The notes under the pieces are model-generated. The model saw nothing but the letters and a program-made list of their open reading frames with translations, did not search any database and had not been told where the DNA came from. Positions 7,521 through 14,811 of a stretch of 32,042 nucleotides of DNA are shown here, piece after piece (positions within the stretch are counted from its first letter, which is position 1; each line of letters begins with the position of its first letter). The stretch covers positions 1-32,042 of the forward strand of contig JAJYCW010000037.1 in the NCBI GenBank assembly GCA_021777995.1. Reading direction: 5' to 3'. The position numbers and the translations under genes are program-made. This DNA is from a bacterium. GTDB taxonomy: Bacteria; Armatimonadota; Chthonomonadetes; Chthonomonadales; Chthonomonadaceae.

Positions 7521-8398
7521 TGATGGGGCCATTCATTCCATTAAATATATTGGCACTATTGCTGTATGCTGCCTCTGCTGCGGGCTATGGGGCAGGGTTG
7601 GTTTTGGACGCCAAGAATGCGCCCATAGCGGACAATAGGCTTCGCCTTGCAGGGTTGGCGCGCCCCCTGCTCCTCATGGGTATTGGTGTTCAGGTGGCGG
7701 CAACTGGCGCCTGGTGCGTAAGTACTCACCTGTCGCCGTTTGCTGCGGAGTATGGGACACTCTCCGTGCTCGCGTGGATACTGGCGCTCGCTCTTGCTGC
7801 GGCGGATTTGAAATACCACATCACGGCGGTGAATGCCGTGGCTATGCCAGTAGCATGTCTCATTCTTTTCTGGGGGCTGATGCATTCAGATCGAAACCCA
7901 GATGAGACGAGCCTGCTAAAAAGCCAGGCGATAAGCGTTCACGTGCTCTGCATCCTCACAAGCTTCGCTCTTTTTGCACTTGCATTTGGCTGCGCTTGCT
8001 GTTACCTGCTTCAACATCGCCTGCTGAAATCTCGCAGCGTTCGTCCCTTCTTACGGCGACTACCTCCACTGGCTACGCTTGACACGGTGGCGTATCAGGC
8101 TACTGCCTTTGGATTACCACTACTCGCAGTAGGTATCGGCCTCGGCATAGTGTACATGGCCAAGGACCGACCGGGGTTAACCCCGATGCAATGGATTTTC
8201 GATCCCCACAACTTCATTGCATTCACGCTGTTGTTTCTGTATGCCCTCTACATTGTCGCACGCCTGCTTTTTGGCTGGCGCGGAGTACGGCTCCAGTACA
8301 TCCTTGTGGCAGGGTTGGTGCTTACGTTAGCTTTATACATGGTGCCCAACGTAACGCACCATTTTCAGGCCCGTTCGACAAGTGTCTCCGGGGCCTGA
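7520..8398 (+). CDS. CcsA/HemX-like multi-pass membrane protein (cytochrome c assembly family)
   Basis: About eight hydrophobic helices span 292 residues. The central and C-terminal parts fit the cytochrome c assembly family: SVHVLCILTSFALFALAF, LLQHRLLKSR, LPPLATLDTVAYQATAFGLPLL, and a WIFDPHN segment where haem-handling CcsA proteins have a Trp-rich WxWDP motif. CcsA exports haem and ligates it to apocytochrome, while HemX proteins affect glutamyl-tRNA reductase level (family knowledge). The short length and the overlap with hemA favour a HemX-type role. The incomplete Trp motif also argues against a full CcsA. I cannot decide between them from sequence. It is the last gene of the rex operon and ends 4 bp from the convergent GH30 gene. 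Confidence 0.82.
   Translation: MMGPFIPLNILALLLYAASAAGYGAGLVLDAKNAPIADNRLRLAGLARPLLLMGIGVQVAATGAWCVSTHLSPFAAEYGTLSVLAWILALALAAADLKYHITAVNAVAMPVACLILFWGLMHSDRNPDETSLLKSQAISVHVLCILTSFALFALAFGCACCYLLQHRLLKSRSVRPFLRRLPPLATLDTVAYQATAFGLPLLAVGIGLGIVYMAKDRPGLTPMQWIFDPHNFIAFTLLFLYALYIVARLLFGWRGVRLQYILVAGLVLTLALYMVPNVTHHFQARSTSVSGA
8366..8397. terminator. inverted repeat at the end of the rex operon
   Basis: CAGGCCC (8366-8372) pairs with GGGCCTG (8391-8397) around an 18-nt loop and reaches into the stop codon of the CcsA/HemX-like gene. It lies exactly where two convergent genes meet (gap 8399-8402), so a bidirectional stop would make sense. There is no T-run. Confidence 0.35.
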
Positions 8399-8402
8399 TC
8401 GG

Positions 8403-9872
8403 CTACCTGTTTGCAGCAGTGCTGAAGACATTATTTAGCTGCACCGTCACCACACTATTCGAGGGTACTTCTAAATTAAAGGCTGGCAAATAGAGACCTG
8501 CAATCCTACTGCGCCGATATTTTTCGCTCCCGGTGGCAGTTGTTGTCCACGTGCTGGCGGTTCCAATTGAGTTCTTAAACCCCTTAAGGCGCATAGGAAT
8601 AGTACGAGCACTGCCCGGGTTGACGACCACTATGACAAGTCGATGATTTTGCGAACTGTATGCCGCTACAGTGTTAACGTCGCTAGTTGTCAGTATCTGC
8701 ATGTGTTCATGAATGTGCCGGCTGAACTGGGCCATGACAAAATATTTGTTATTGGGAGAGCCAACCCATTTGTCGCCGGGGTTCGACTGAATTAGGCCCC
8801 AACCACCACTATCGTACGGCTGCCAGTAGCACCATCCATCCGCCCCAAGCTCATTAATATTCACTGCGATGGTTTGTGCCATGGTCATCCCAGAGGCGTC
8901 TCCGTCTCCATCCTCCGACATCCAGAGGGGCAGCTTACCCACGGCTTTGCGTAGCTGCGCCATGGCCGGACCGCGATAGGGAGACAATCCGCTGTATCCA
9001 TGGGTGTTAACCCTGCCGATGAGCGCGCGAACCTGGGGTGAGAATGAATTCCATGTTGCCACAGCCTCTGGCGCGCTGTTCTCGTCGGATGCGGCGATCT
9101 TCACGTCACGCAGGCCCATGTTGTCCAATTCGGTGCGCAGGATCGGTAGGATCTTGGCCTGCGTTGCGGGATCGAAATGGCAACCCTCCTGCCGACCCGG
9201 AAATTTCCACCACCAGGCGGAAGGCTCATTGAACGGTTCAACCGCTCCAACGGGAACACGCCATACAGATCGTGCCTGCTTTGCTGCCAACGCGAGACTG
9301 TACGCAAATGCCTTGTAGTATCGCGGCAGCAGATTGTCGCCCCCAGAGTTGCTGCCAGTACTGCTACCGTTGGTGCACATCCACCACATAGGACTATTGG
9401 AGGCTATTTCAAAATGGTCGGCGCCCAAGGCCATAGCGGTCTTTAATGCGGCAACCTGCGCCGCATCTGCCTGCCAGTTGAACGAAGACGATTGTGGATT
9501 GCTGCTATGTGGGTTAATCCAAAAGCCGTTGATTGCTTTAAAAGCTGGCATTGGCGGGGAGGCTACCATGCCGGGACCGCTTCCACCAAGGTTATAGCGT
9601 ACAATATTGAATTCCAGGTCTGGTAGAAGTTCGTTGCGAAAGTTTGTGGAGGAGTGACCGAAACAGAGCCTGCACATTGTGCGATCATGCCCAAAAACAT
9701 TAGCCCACCAGTAAAGTGCACACCCCCAGCCCTGCCACTGGTGGGAGGTCTCCGCAGAAATCTCTACAGGTGCAGTACTCGTAGTGGTATTATCCTGGGC
9801 GGAACATGCAGTGCTTCCAGTTATCGTGAGCAGAAGAGCTGCAGCCAGTGTATATAGAGCAGTTGGTTTCAA
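8403..9872 (-). CDS. secreted GH30 family glycoside hydrolase (endo-beta-1,6-galactanase-like)
   Basis: A retaining clan GH-A glycosidase. The opening QGWGCALYWWANVFG and NIVRYNLGGSG resemble the beta-1,6-galactanase branch of GH30. Predicted acid/base is the Glu of EPFNEPSAWWW (Glu216 from the chosen start) and the nucleophile is the Glu of LPLWMSEDGDGD (Glu320). WCYWQPYDSGGWGLIQ follows as usual, then a C-terminal beta-sandwich. I chose the TTG at 9872 because GAGG lies five bases upstream and it yields MKPTALYTLAAALLL, a clean signal peptide; a TTG at 9893 is the alternative. The Cys after GSTA could be a lipoprotein site, but the lipobox is imperfect. The substrate is inferred only from overall resemblance. 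It is divergent from the prepilin-like gene. Confidence 0.88.
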   Translation of the reverse strand: MKPTALYTLAAALLLTITGSTACSAQDNTTTSTAPVEISAETSHQWQGWGCALYWWANVFGHDRTMCRLCFGHSSTNFRNELLPDLEFNIVRYNLGGSGPGMVASPPMPAFKAINGFWINPHSSNPQSSSFNWQADAAQVAALKTAMALGADHFEIASNSPMWWMCTNGSSTGSNSGGDNLLPRYYKAFAYSLALAAKQARSVWRVPVGAVEPFNEPSAWWWKFPGRQEGCHFDPATQAKILPILRTELDNMGLRDVKIAASDENSAPEAVATWNSFSPQVRALIGRVNTHGYSGLSPYRGPAMAQLRKAVGKLPLWMSEDGDGDASGMTMAQTIAVNINELGADGWCYWQPYDSGGWGLIQSNPGDKWVGSPNNKYFVMAQFSRHIHEHMQILTTSDVNTVAAYSSQNHRLVIVVVNPGSARTIPMRLKGFKNSIGTASTWTTTATGSEKYRRSRIAGLYLPAFNLEVPSNSVVTVQLNNVFSTAANR

Positions 9873-9948
9873 TAGTGCCTCGAGGAAATGCAAATTGGTT
9901 AATAAATATTTCTTAAATTCACAAACAGTGCGGTATCATCAATGATGC

Positions 9949-9964
9949 GATGCCGAGAGGCATC
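9949..9964 (+). other. short hairpin with GAGA tetraloop in the prepilin leader
   Basis: GATGCC-GAGA-GGCATC forms a perfect 6-bp stem capped by a GNRA-type tetraloop, about 35 nt before the prepilin ATG. A TATCAT (9934-9939) could be the -10, which would put the hairpin at the very 5' end of the transcript. AAATTCACA occurs on both sides (9915-9923 and 9974-9982). Confidence 0.35.
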
Positions 9965-9998
9965 TTAGTTTGCAAATTCACAGATTGTAACAGGACAT

Positions 9999-10772
9999 AT
10001 GACACATAGTACCCAAAAGCCGGGCGGTCACGGCTTCACTTTGATAGAACTGCTCGTAGTGATAGCGATTATAGCCATACTTGCGGCTATTCTTTTCCCA
10101 GTGTTTGCCCAGGCGCGTGAACAGGCTCGTAAAGCAGTTTGTGCGTCCAACGAAAAACAGATTGCGCTGGCATTTCAACTCTATCTGCAGGATTATGACA
10201 GCATGTATCCTTGCACAGGCGATCCTTATCTGTATGCAGGACGACATTGGCGGTGGCCCATCATGCCTTACCTTGGCATAGGGCAACGGCAGGCAGGTGC
10301 TAGCTACAATGCCCAACAGGGCGACCCGTCTGTGCTTATCTGCCCGTCGGATACACTGTCGGGTAGTAGCTTTGACTCGACGTCGTACGACTACTCTGCA
10401 ACTTTCTTTCACACCGCTGCACAGATAGATGCCATGCATTTTGGCGATCTTGTCACCGCGCCATCAGCCTACCCAACGGTCGCTCAGAGCGATGCAGCAG
10501 TGGCATATCCTTCACAGAAGGTTTTAATCACGGAATGGTATACCAATCATGAGCATGGACCAGCCGGTCCAGTGGGTTTCTGGGGCAGCACATTCGTATT
10601 TCCATCAACACCAGGGCCGGATTGCTGGCAGGGAGCACGCAACTACGCAATGGCAGACGGGCACGTGAAATTCATTCAGAACTCGAGGATTAATCCCTCA
10701 AAAGATAACTGCCCTGACATCAACTTGACTGTTCATGGTATCGACGGCGTGGACACTGGTATTGCAAACTAA
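9999..10772 (+). CDS. prepilin-like secreted protein with type IV N-methylation motif
   Basis: The N-terminus [26 protein letters not shown] is a classic type II/IV pseudopilin leader: cleavage after Gly12, Phe13 at position 1 and Glu17 at position 5 of the mature chain. The following [13 protein letters not shown] and [10 protein letters not shown] are typical of the large DUF1559-like families expanded in Armatimonadota and Planctomycetes. Near the end [12 protein letters not shown] matches their C-terminal DG motif. The remainder is a pilin-type beta domain with several Cys pairs. Its job (minor pseudopilin or surface protein) is unknown. AGGA lies just before the ATG at 9999 (AGGACATATG). 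It is a single gene, separated from ppk by a strong stem-loop. Confidence 0.88.
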   Translation: MTHSTQKPGGHGFTLIELLVVIAIIAILAAILFPVFAQAREQARKAVCASNEKQIALAFQLYLQDYDSMYPCTGDPYLYAGRHWRWPIMPYLGIGQRQAGASYNAQQGDPSVLICPSDTLSGSSFDSTSYDYSATFFHTAAQIDAMHFGDLVTAPSAYPTVAQSDAAVAYPSQKVLITEWYTNHEHGPAGPVGFWGSTFVFPSTPGPDCWQGARNYAMADGHVKFIQNSRINPSKDNCPDINLTVHGIDGVDTGIAN

Positions 10773-10822
10773 TACTGTTCAGTCCAGTGTTGCGGCTTAA
10801 AATAGTACAGTGGCTGCGGTGA

Positions 10823-10854
10823 GGCGGTATCGCGCGTTACGCAACAGTACCGCC
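10823..10854. terminator. bidirectional stem-loop between prepilin and ppk genes
   Basis: GGCGGTA (10823-10829) pairs with TACCGCC (10848-10854); a GCG/CGC pair inside extends the structure. It is centred in the 108-nt gap between convergent genes, the expected place for a shared terminator. It lacks a long T-run. Confidence 0.55.
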
Positions 10855-10880
10855 TTGCATTACGTTGGATTAGCCGCTAG

Positions 10881-12947
10881 TTAGGCCGTGAGTTGCTCTA
10901 TTAACATCGCCTGGGCGTTACGGCGCTGCTCACCGGCCTTGGGCACGCGTCGCACATAGCAACCATCTGGGTGAAGGTCCCATGCCTGGCAGTTGTCGTT
11001 AAGCAGTGTAGTAAGCACCTCAAGCAGCGTGTATCGTATGGCATCGCTTTTCACAGGCACCACAACCTCCACTCTGCGGTCCAGGTTGCGGGGCATCCAG
11101 TCTGCACTGCCAATGAGCATTTCGTTGTCGCCACCATTTTTGAAGTAAAAGACCCGACTGTGTTCCAGAAACCTTCCAACGATACTTACTACCCGAATAT
11201 TGTCTGATAGACCTGGTACACCCGGGCGGAGGCAGCACATGCCGCGAATAATCAGGTCTACCTTTACCCCTGCCTGGCTGGCATTATACAACAATTGAAT
11301 GAGAGGTCCATCCACTAGAGCGTTCATTTTAGCGATAATGTGTCCCGGATTTTCTGGTGTGCTTAATCGCGTCTCCTGCTCGACCAGGCTCTGAAGCGTT
11401 TTACGGAGCGTGAGCGGTGCCACCAGGAAGCGGCGGTGCGTGTCCTGCCGGGAGTAACCTGTAAGGTAGTTAAAAACGTCGCTGGCGTCCCTGCCAAAAT
11501 CTGGATCGCACGTGAGCAGACCTACGTCAGTATAGGTGGTGGCGGTGCGTGGGTTGTAGTTTCCCGTACCTACATGAAGGTATCGTCGAAGGCCATCTTC
11601 CTCGCGACGCACAACTAGTGTTGTTTTGCAGTGGGTTTTGAGGCCAAGCAGACCATAGACCACATGGACACCTGCCTTTTCTAGCATGCGCGCCCAGTTT
11701 ATGTTATTCGCCTCATCAAACCGCGCCTTCAACTCGACCAGGCAAGCGACCTGTTTACCATTGTCAGCGGCATCAATGAGCGCTTCCAGAATCGGCGAGT
11801 CACCACTCGTTCGATACAGCGTATGCTTTATGGCCAAGGTTTGTGGATCATCTGCAGCGGCGCGCAGGAAATCTGTGACGCAGTCGAACGCCTGGTACGG
11901 GTGATGCAGTAAAATATCACCCTGGCGCACGGCAGTGAAAATGTCTGGAGAGCCGCGCAAAATAAGTGGAACTCCTGGAGTAAAAGGAGGATCCTTCAAC
12001 TCTGGTATGTCGATGGAAGAGAGGAGCATGATGTCGCCAAGGTCTAGCGGCCCATCAACAGTATACACCTCTTCTGGTCGGGCATTTAGCTCGCGCAGAA
12101 TGGTATCTCGCACTTCTCTGGGCATTGACCTATCAATTTCCAAACGCTCAAGTTCGCCAAACCTGCGTTTCGGTAGCTCTTCGGCAATAAACTCCAGCAG
12201 GTCCATCGCGCTGTTCTCCTGGAGTTCAAGGTCGGCATTTCGTGTTACCCTGAACGGATAGCATGCCAGAACCTCCATTCCAGAAAAGAGCCGTCCAATA
12301 TTGGAGGCAATGATCTCCTCCATCCAGACGTACCGGTGTTTGTCACCGCCTACGCGCACAATGCGAGGCAGCGTGGGAGGGTCTGGAACCTTAACTCGGG
12401 CGAAATGCTCCAGACCTGTTTTAGGGTCACGCAGGATAACGGCGAGGCTTAAGCTGAGGTTTGAAATGTAGGGAAAAGGATGCCCAGGATCCACTGCGAG
12501 AGGTGTAAGAACCGGGAAAACTTCGTTCTCAAAGAACGCATCCAGTGCTTCGCGCTCCTCGGGTGTAACAGATTTACGATCCAGGATCTGGATGCCATGC
12601 GTGCTCAGTTCACTCTTTAGCTCGTGATAACATTTGTAGAGACGCTCAAGCATTGGTTCCAACCGCGCCCGAATTGCTCGCAGATTTGCGAGCATTTCGC
12701 GCTCACCGGGTGTTTTGCCAGTAACTTCATCGGGGCGTTCACGCATACCCGGCATGTGAATCATGAAAAACTCATCCAGGTTGTTCCCAAAGATTGCGAG
12801 GAACTTCAGGCGTTCAAGTAGGGGGTTATGGTGGCTAACGGCCTCATCAAGGACGCGTGCGTTAAAATCCAGCCAGCTGAGTTCCCTGTGAAACATGAGT
12901 GGCTGACCAGCTTTGGTGCGCTTGCGAGACGTTGATTCTGATACCAT
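10881..12947 (-). CDS. ppk1: polyphosphate kinase 1
   Basis: Reversible transfer of ATP gamma-phosphate to polyphosphate through a phospho-histidine. The four PPK1 domains are visible over 688 residues: N-terminal FHRELSWLDFNARVLDEA and IFGNNLDEFFMI, a head domain, then two PLD-like catalytic domains. The phosphorylated His is in GLKTHCKTTLVV (His439 from the chosen start), and the second catalytic His is in FLEHSRVFYF (His596). GSADWMPRNLDRRVEV and HVGTGNYNPRTA are the usual nucleotide and phosphate loops. The ATG at 12947 has GAGG five bases upstream; a TTG at 12965 is in frame but less likely. It follows the radical-SAM gene by 36 nt on the same strand, so they are probably co-transcribed. 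Confidence 0.97.
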   Translation of the reverse strand: MVSESTSRKRTKAGQPLMFHRELSWLDFNARVLDEAVSHHNPLLERLKFLAIFGNNLDEFFMIHMPGMRERPDEVTGKTPGEREMLANLRAIRARLEPMLERLYKCYHELKSELSTHGIQILDRKSVTPEEREALDAFFENEVFPVLTPLAVDPGHPFPYISNLSLSLAVILRDPKTGLEHFARVKVPDPPTLPRIVRVGGDKHRYVWMEEIIASNIGRLFSGMEVLACYPFRVTRNADLELQENSAMDLLEFIAEELPKRRFGELERLEIDRSMPREVRDTILRELNARPEEVYTVDGPLDLGDIMLLSSIDIPELKDPPFTPGVPLILRGSPDIFTAVRQGDILLHHPYQAFDCVTDFLRAAADDPQTLAIKHTLYRTSGDSPILEALIDAADNGKQVACLVELKARFDEANNINWARMLEKAGVHVVYGLLGLKTHCKTTLVVRREEDGLRRYLHVGTGNYNPRTATTYTDVGLLTCDPDFGRDASDVFNYLTGYSRQDTHRRFLVAPLTLRKTLQSLVEQETRLSTPENPGHIIAKMNALVDGPLIQLLYNASQAGVKVDLIIRGMCCLRPGVPGLSDNIRVVSIVGRFLEHSRVFYFKNGGDNEMLIGSADWMPRNLDRRVEVVVPVKSDAIRYTLLEVLTTLLNDNCQAWDLHPDGCYVRRVPKAGEQRRNAQAMLIEQLTA

Positions 12948-12983
12948 TGAAGCCTCAGTGTTCAAAATTACTTGGAAAGGAAC

Positions 12984-14393
12984 TTAGCGTGCGACCGATT
13001 CTTCCATTACCTGCGCAGGTCTAAATCCCTGGGATCGTGCTCTCCGAACCAGTCCCAGATCCGCTGCGAGGTCTCTGGGCCTATTGCCCGTAACGCGCAA
13101 GTCCAGGCCACTCTGCTGCCTAGCTTCCTGTACGGTGACATCATCCAGGAAGATTTCGTGGTCCTTAAGACAGATATCCGGTACATAGACTGTTTCGTGA
13201 AGTGATGGATATTTAGTTAATTGATTGTGAATATCCTGCCAGGTAAGCAGGCCAGCAATGTGGATATCTCCGCCGAAAAAGTTATTCTCCACAACGCATA
13301 CGTTGGCAGAAACACCCTCTACGCTGCTATACCTCTCGGCCATCTGCCTCACAACCGGTGCGGGGAGTGTTGCCGTCACAAGTGTCGCCTTTACCGGTAC
13401 GGGCACACTTTTGGGCAATCGGCGCGAAACTGCAGCGAGATCGTCAAGAAAAAGTCGCATCGTACCAATTCCGTCCTCCAACTGCGGGAACTCCTCGTAG
13501 TGCTTTCTGCCCGGGTACGCCGTTTCAGCAAGGTGGTACCATTCATCTCCCAGCCAGACGAATCGCGTGCCTAACGACGCTCGGAACTTTCGCGCGTGTG
13601 TCTCAACCTGCCGAATTATCGCCCTTGCAGTATCTCGTTCAACGTGCACCAATGAGGCCAGCCGTTCACGGTACCTGGTCATGCCAACGGGAACGATTGC
13701 CACAGACTCAACGCCTGCCCGCTTTCCCGTTATTGTTGGATGCAGCTTTGCAAGGTCGTCAAGCGTTTTATCAAGAGCTTCACCATCATTAATGCCTGGG
13801 CACAGTACTACCTGAGCGTGGACGGAGATACGATTGCTCGCAAGCTCCTCTAGCTGAGGTATTACAGGAGTTTCCCCTTTGCGGCCCAACAGCACCGACC
13901 GAAGCGCAGGGTCTGTTGCATGCACGGATACGTACAGCGGCGACAGTCTCTGGTCTAAAATTCGCTGCCATTCAACCTCAGTCAGGTTAGTGAGCGTGAC
14001 ATAGTTTCCATGCATAAACGAGAGCCTAAAATCATCATCCATAAGGTACAGCGATTTTCGCATCTTCTTAGGCTGCTGATGAATAAAGCAGAAGACACAC
14101 TTGTTTTTGCACGTGTGAATCTTGTCGCCAAGGTCGGAGACAAACTGAAGGCCCAAATCCTCGTCTAATTTTCTGCGTACCCGAATATTGATTTGCGAAC
14201 CGGCCCGCTCGATCTGGAGAGAAAGGCGAGACTCGGTCGAGTGAAATCGATAGTCGAGTATATCGAGGATGGAGTGTCCGTTAATAAAACGAAGGATGTC
14301 ACCGGGTTTTACGCCTGCCTTATGTGCTGGTGATAGGTCCTCGACTTCGCTGACCTGCAGTGCATTGAGATTTTTAACAAAGATTTCAGACAT
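12984..14393 (-). CDS. PDZ and radical-SAM DUF512 protein
   Basis: The order is an N-terminal PDZ-like segment (VEDLSPAHKAGVKPGDILRFING, 17-39), a radical-SAM centre with CKNKCVFC (Cys95, Cys99, Cys102; spacing CX3CX2C), then a C-terminal DUF512 region. GNYVTLTNLTEVEWQRI and SVHATDPALRSVLLG are typical of this family (TIGR03279 type). The length of 469 is normal. The reaction is not known to me; the cluster should bind a 4Fe-4S centre and SAM. The ATG at 14393 has no Shine-Dalgarno, and a good promoter ends only 10 nt before it, so the mRNA may be almost leaderless. Pairing with ppk1 is probably an operon of convenience. Confidence 0.92.
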   Translation of the reverse strand: MSEIFVKNLNALQVSEVEDLSPAHKAGVKPGDILRFINGHSILDILDYRFHSTESRLSLQIERAGSQINIRVRRKLDEDLGLQFVSDLGDKIHTCKNKCVFCFIHQQPKKMRKSLYLMDDDFRLSFMHGNYVTLTNLTEVEWQRILDQRLSPLYVSVHATDPALRSVLLGRKGETPVIPQLEELASNRISVHAQVVLCPGINDGEALDKTLDDLAKLHPTITGKRAGVESVAIVPVGMTRYRERLASLVHVERDTARAIIRQVETHARKFRASLGTRFVWLGDEWYHLAETAYPGRKHYEEFPQLEDGIGTMRLFLDDLAAVSRRLPKSVPVPVKATLVTATLPAPVVRQMAERYSSVEGVSANVCVVENNFFGGDIHIAGLLTWQDIHNQLTKYPSLHETVYVPDICLKDHEIFLDDVTVQEARQQSGLDLRVTGNRPRDLAADLGLVRRARSQGFRPAQVMEESVAR

Positions 14394-14811
14394 GATAGGT
14401 TAGAGTGTACCAAACGGTACCAATTTTCGCAACAATGCGCTTCGCAGAGCGGTCTGTGGTGAACCTGGGGCATGCGGAGCACGCCCTATTCGGGCAGCAG
14501 CCGAGGGTTGCCTATCCATGTGGAGCACCACATCCTCTCGGTGGATGACACGTGTTTCAACTGCACTATGCGTTGGTGATTAGTCACCCATTGCTGGAAA
14601 ATGGTCAACTACTGGTTTATCAGTTTATCATAGTAAGATGGACACACCAGGATCACTAAAAGTGAACTGCCCGGGGCAAGTTCTCTGTCTTACTACGCAG
14701 GTATTCCATAACCTTACGGTAAATATCATGTGTGAAGTGCCGCGAAATTAGTTTTATTGATGGGTAGCATACGGATAACATACTGCTCCAGGGCGCGAGG
14801 AAGACGCAATA
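14394..14811. other. divergent intergenic region before the GH50-like gene, with repeats
   Basis: No gene is visible in these 418 bp. From 14407 they contain the radical-SAM promoter. ATGTGG-AGCA-CCACAT (14518-14533) is a perfect 6-bp stem, flanked by CCGAG (14501-14505) and CTCGG (14536-14540) that could close a longer stem. A tandem 8-bp direct repeat GTTTATCA GTTTATCA lies at 14615-14630. A weak plus-strand promoter candidate is TTGATG-N16-CATACT (14757-14784), about 28 nt before the ATG at 14812. A minus-strand frame across 14656-14871 looks like chance. Confidence 0.45.
14404..14432 (-). promoter_or_regulatory. strong sigma70-type promoter directly before the radical-SAM gene
   Basis: On the minus strand TTGCGA (14432-14427), a 17-bp spacer and TGG-TACACT (-10 at 14409-14404, with the extended TGn) fit consensus well. 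A GTACC-AAAC-GGTAC inverted repeat (14407-14420) overlaps the -10. The expected start point is near 14397, only about four bases before the ATG at 14393. Confidence 0.6.
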
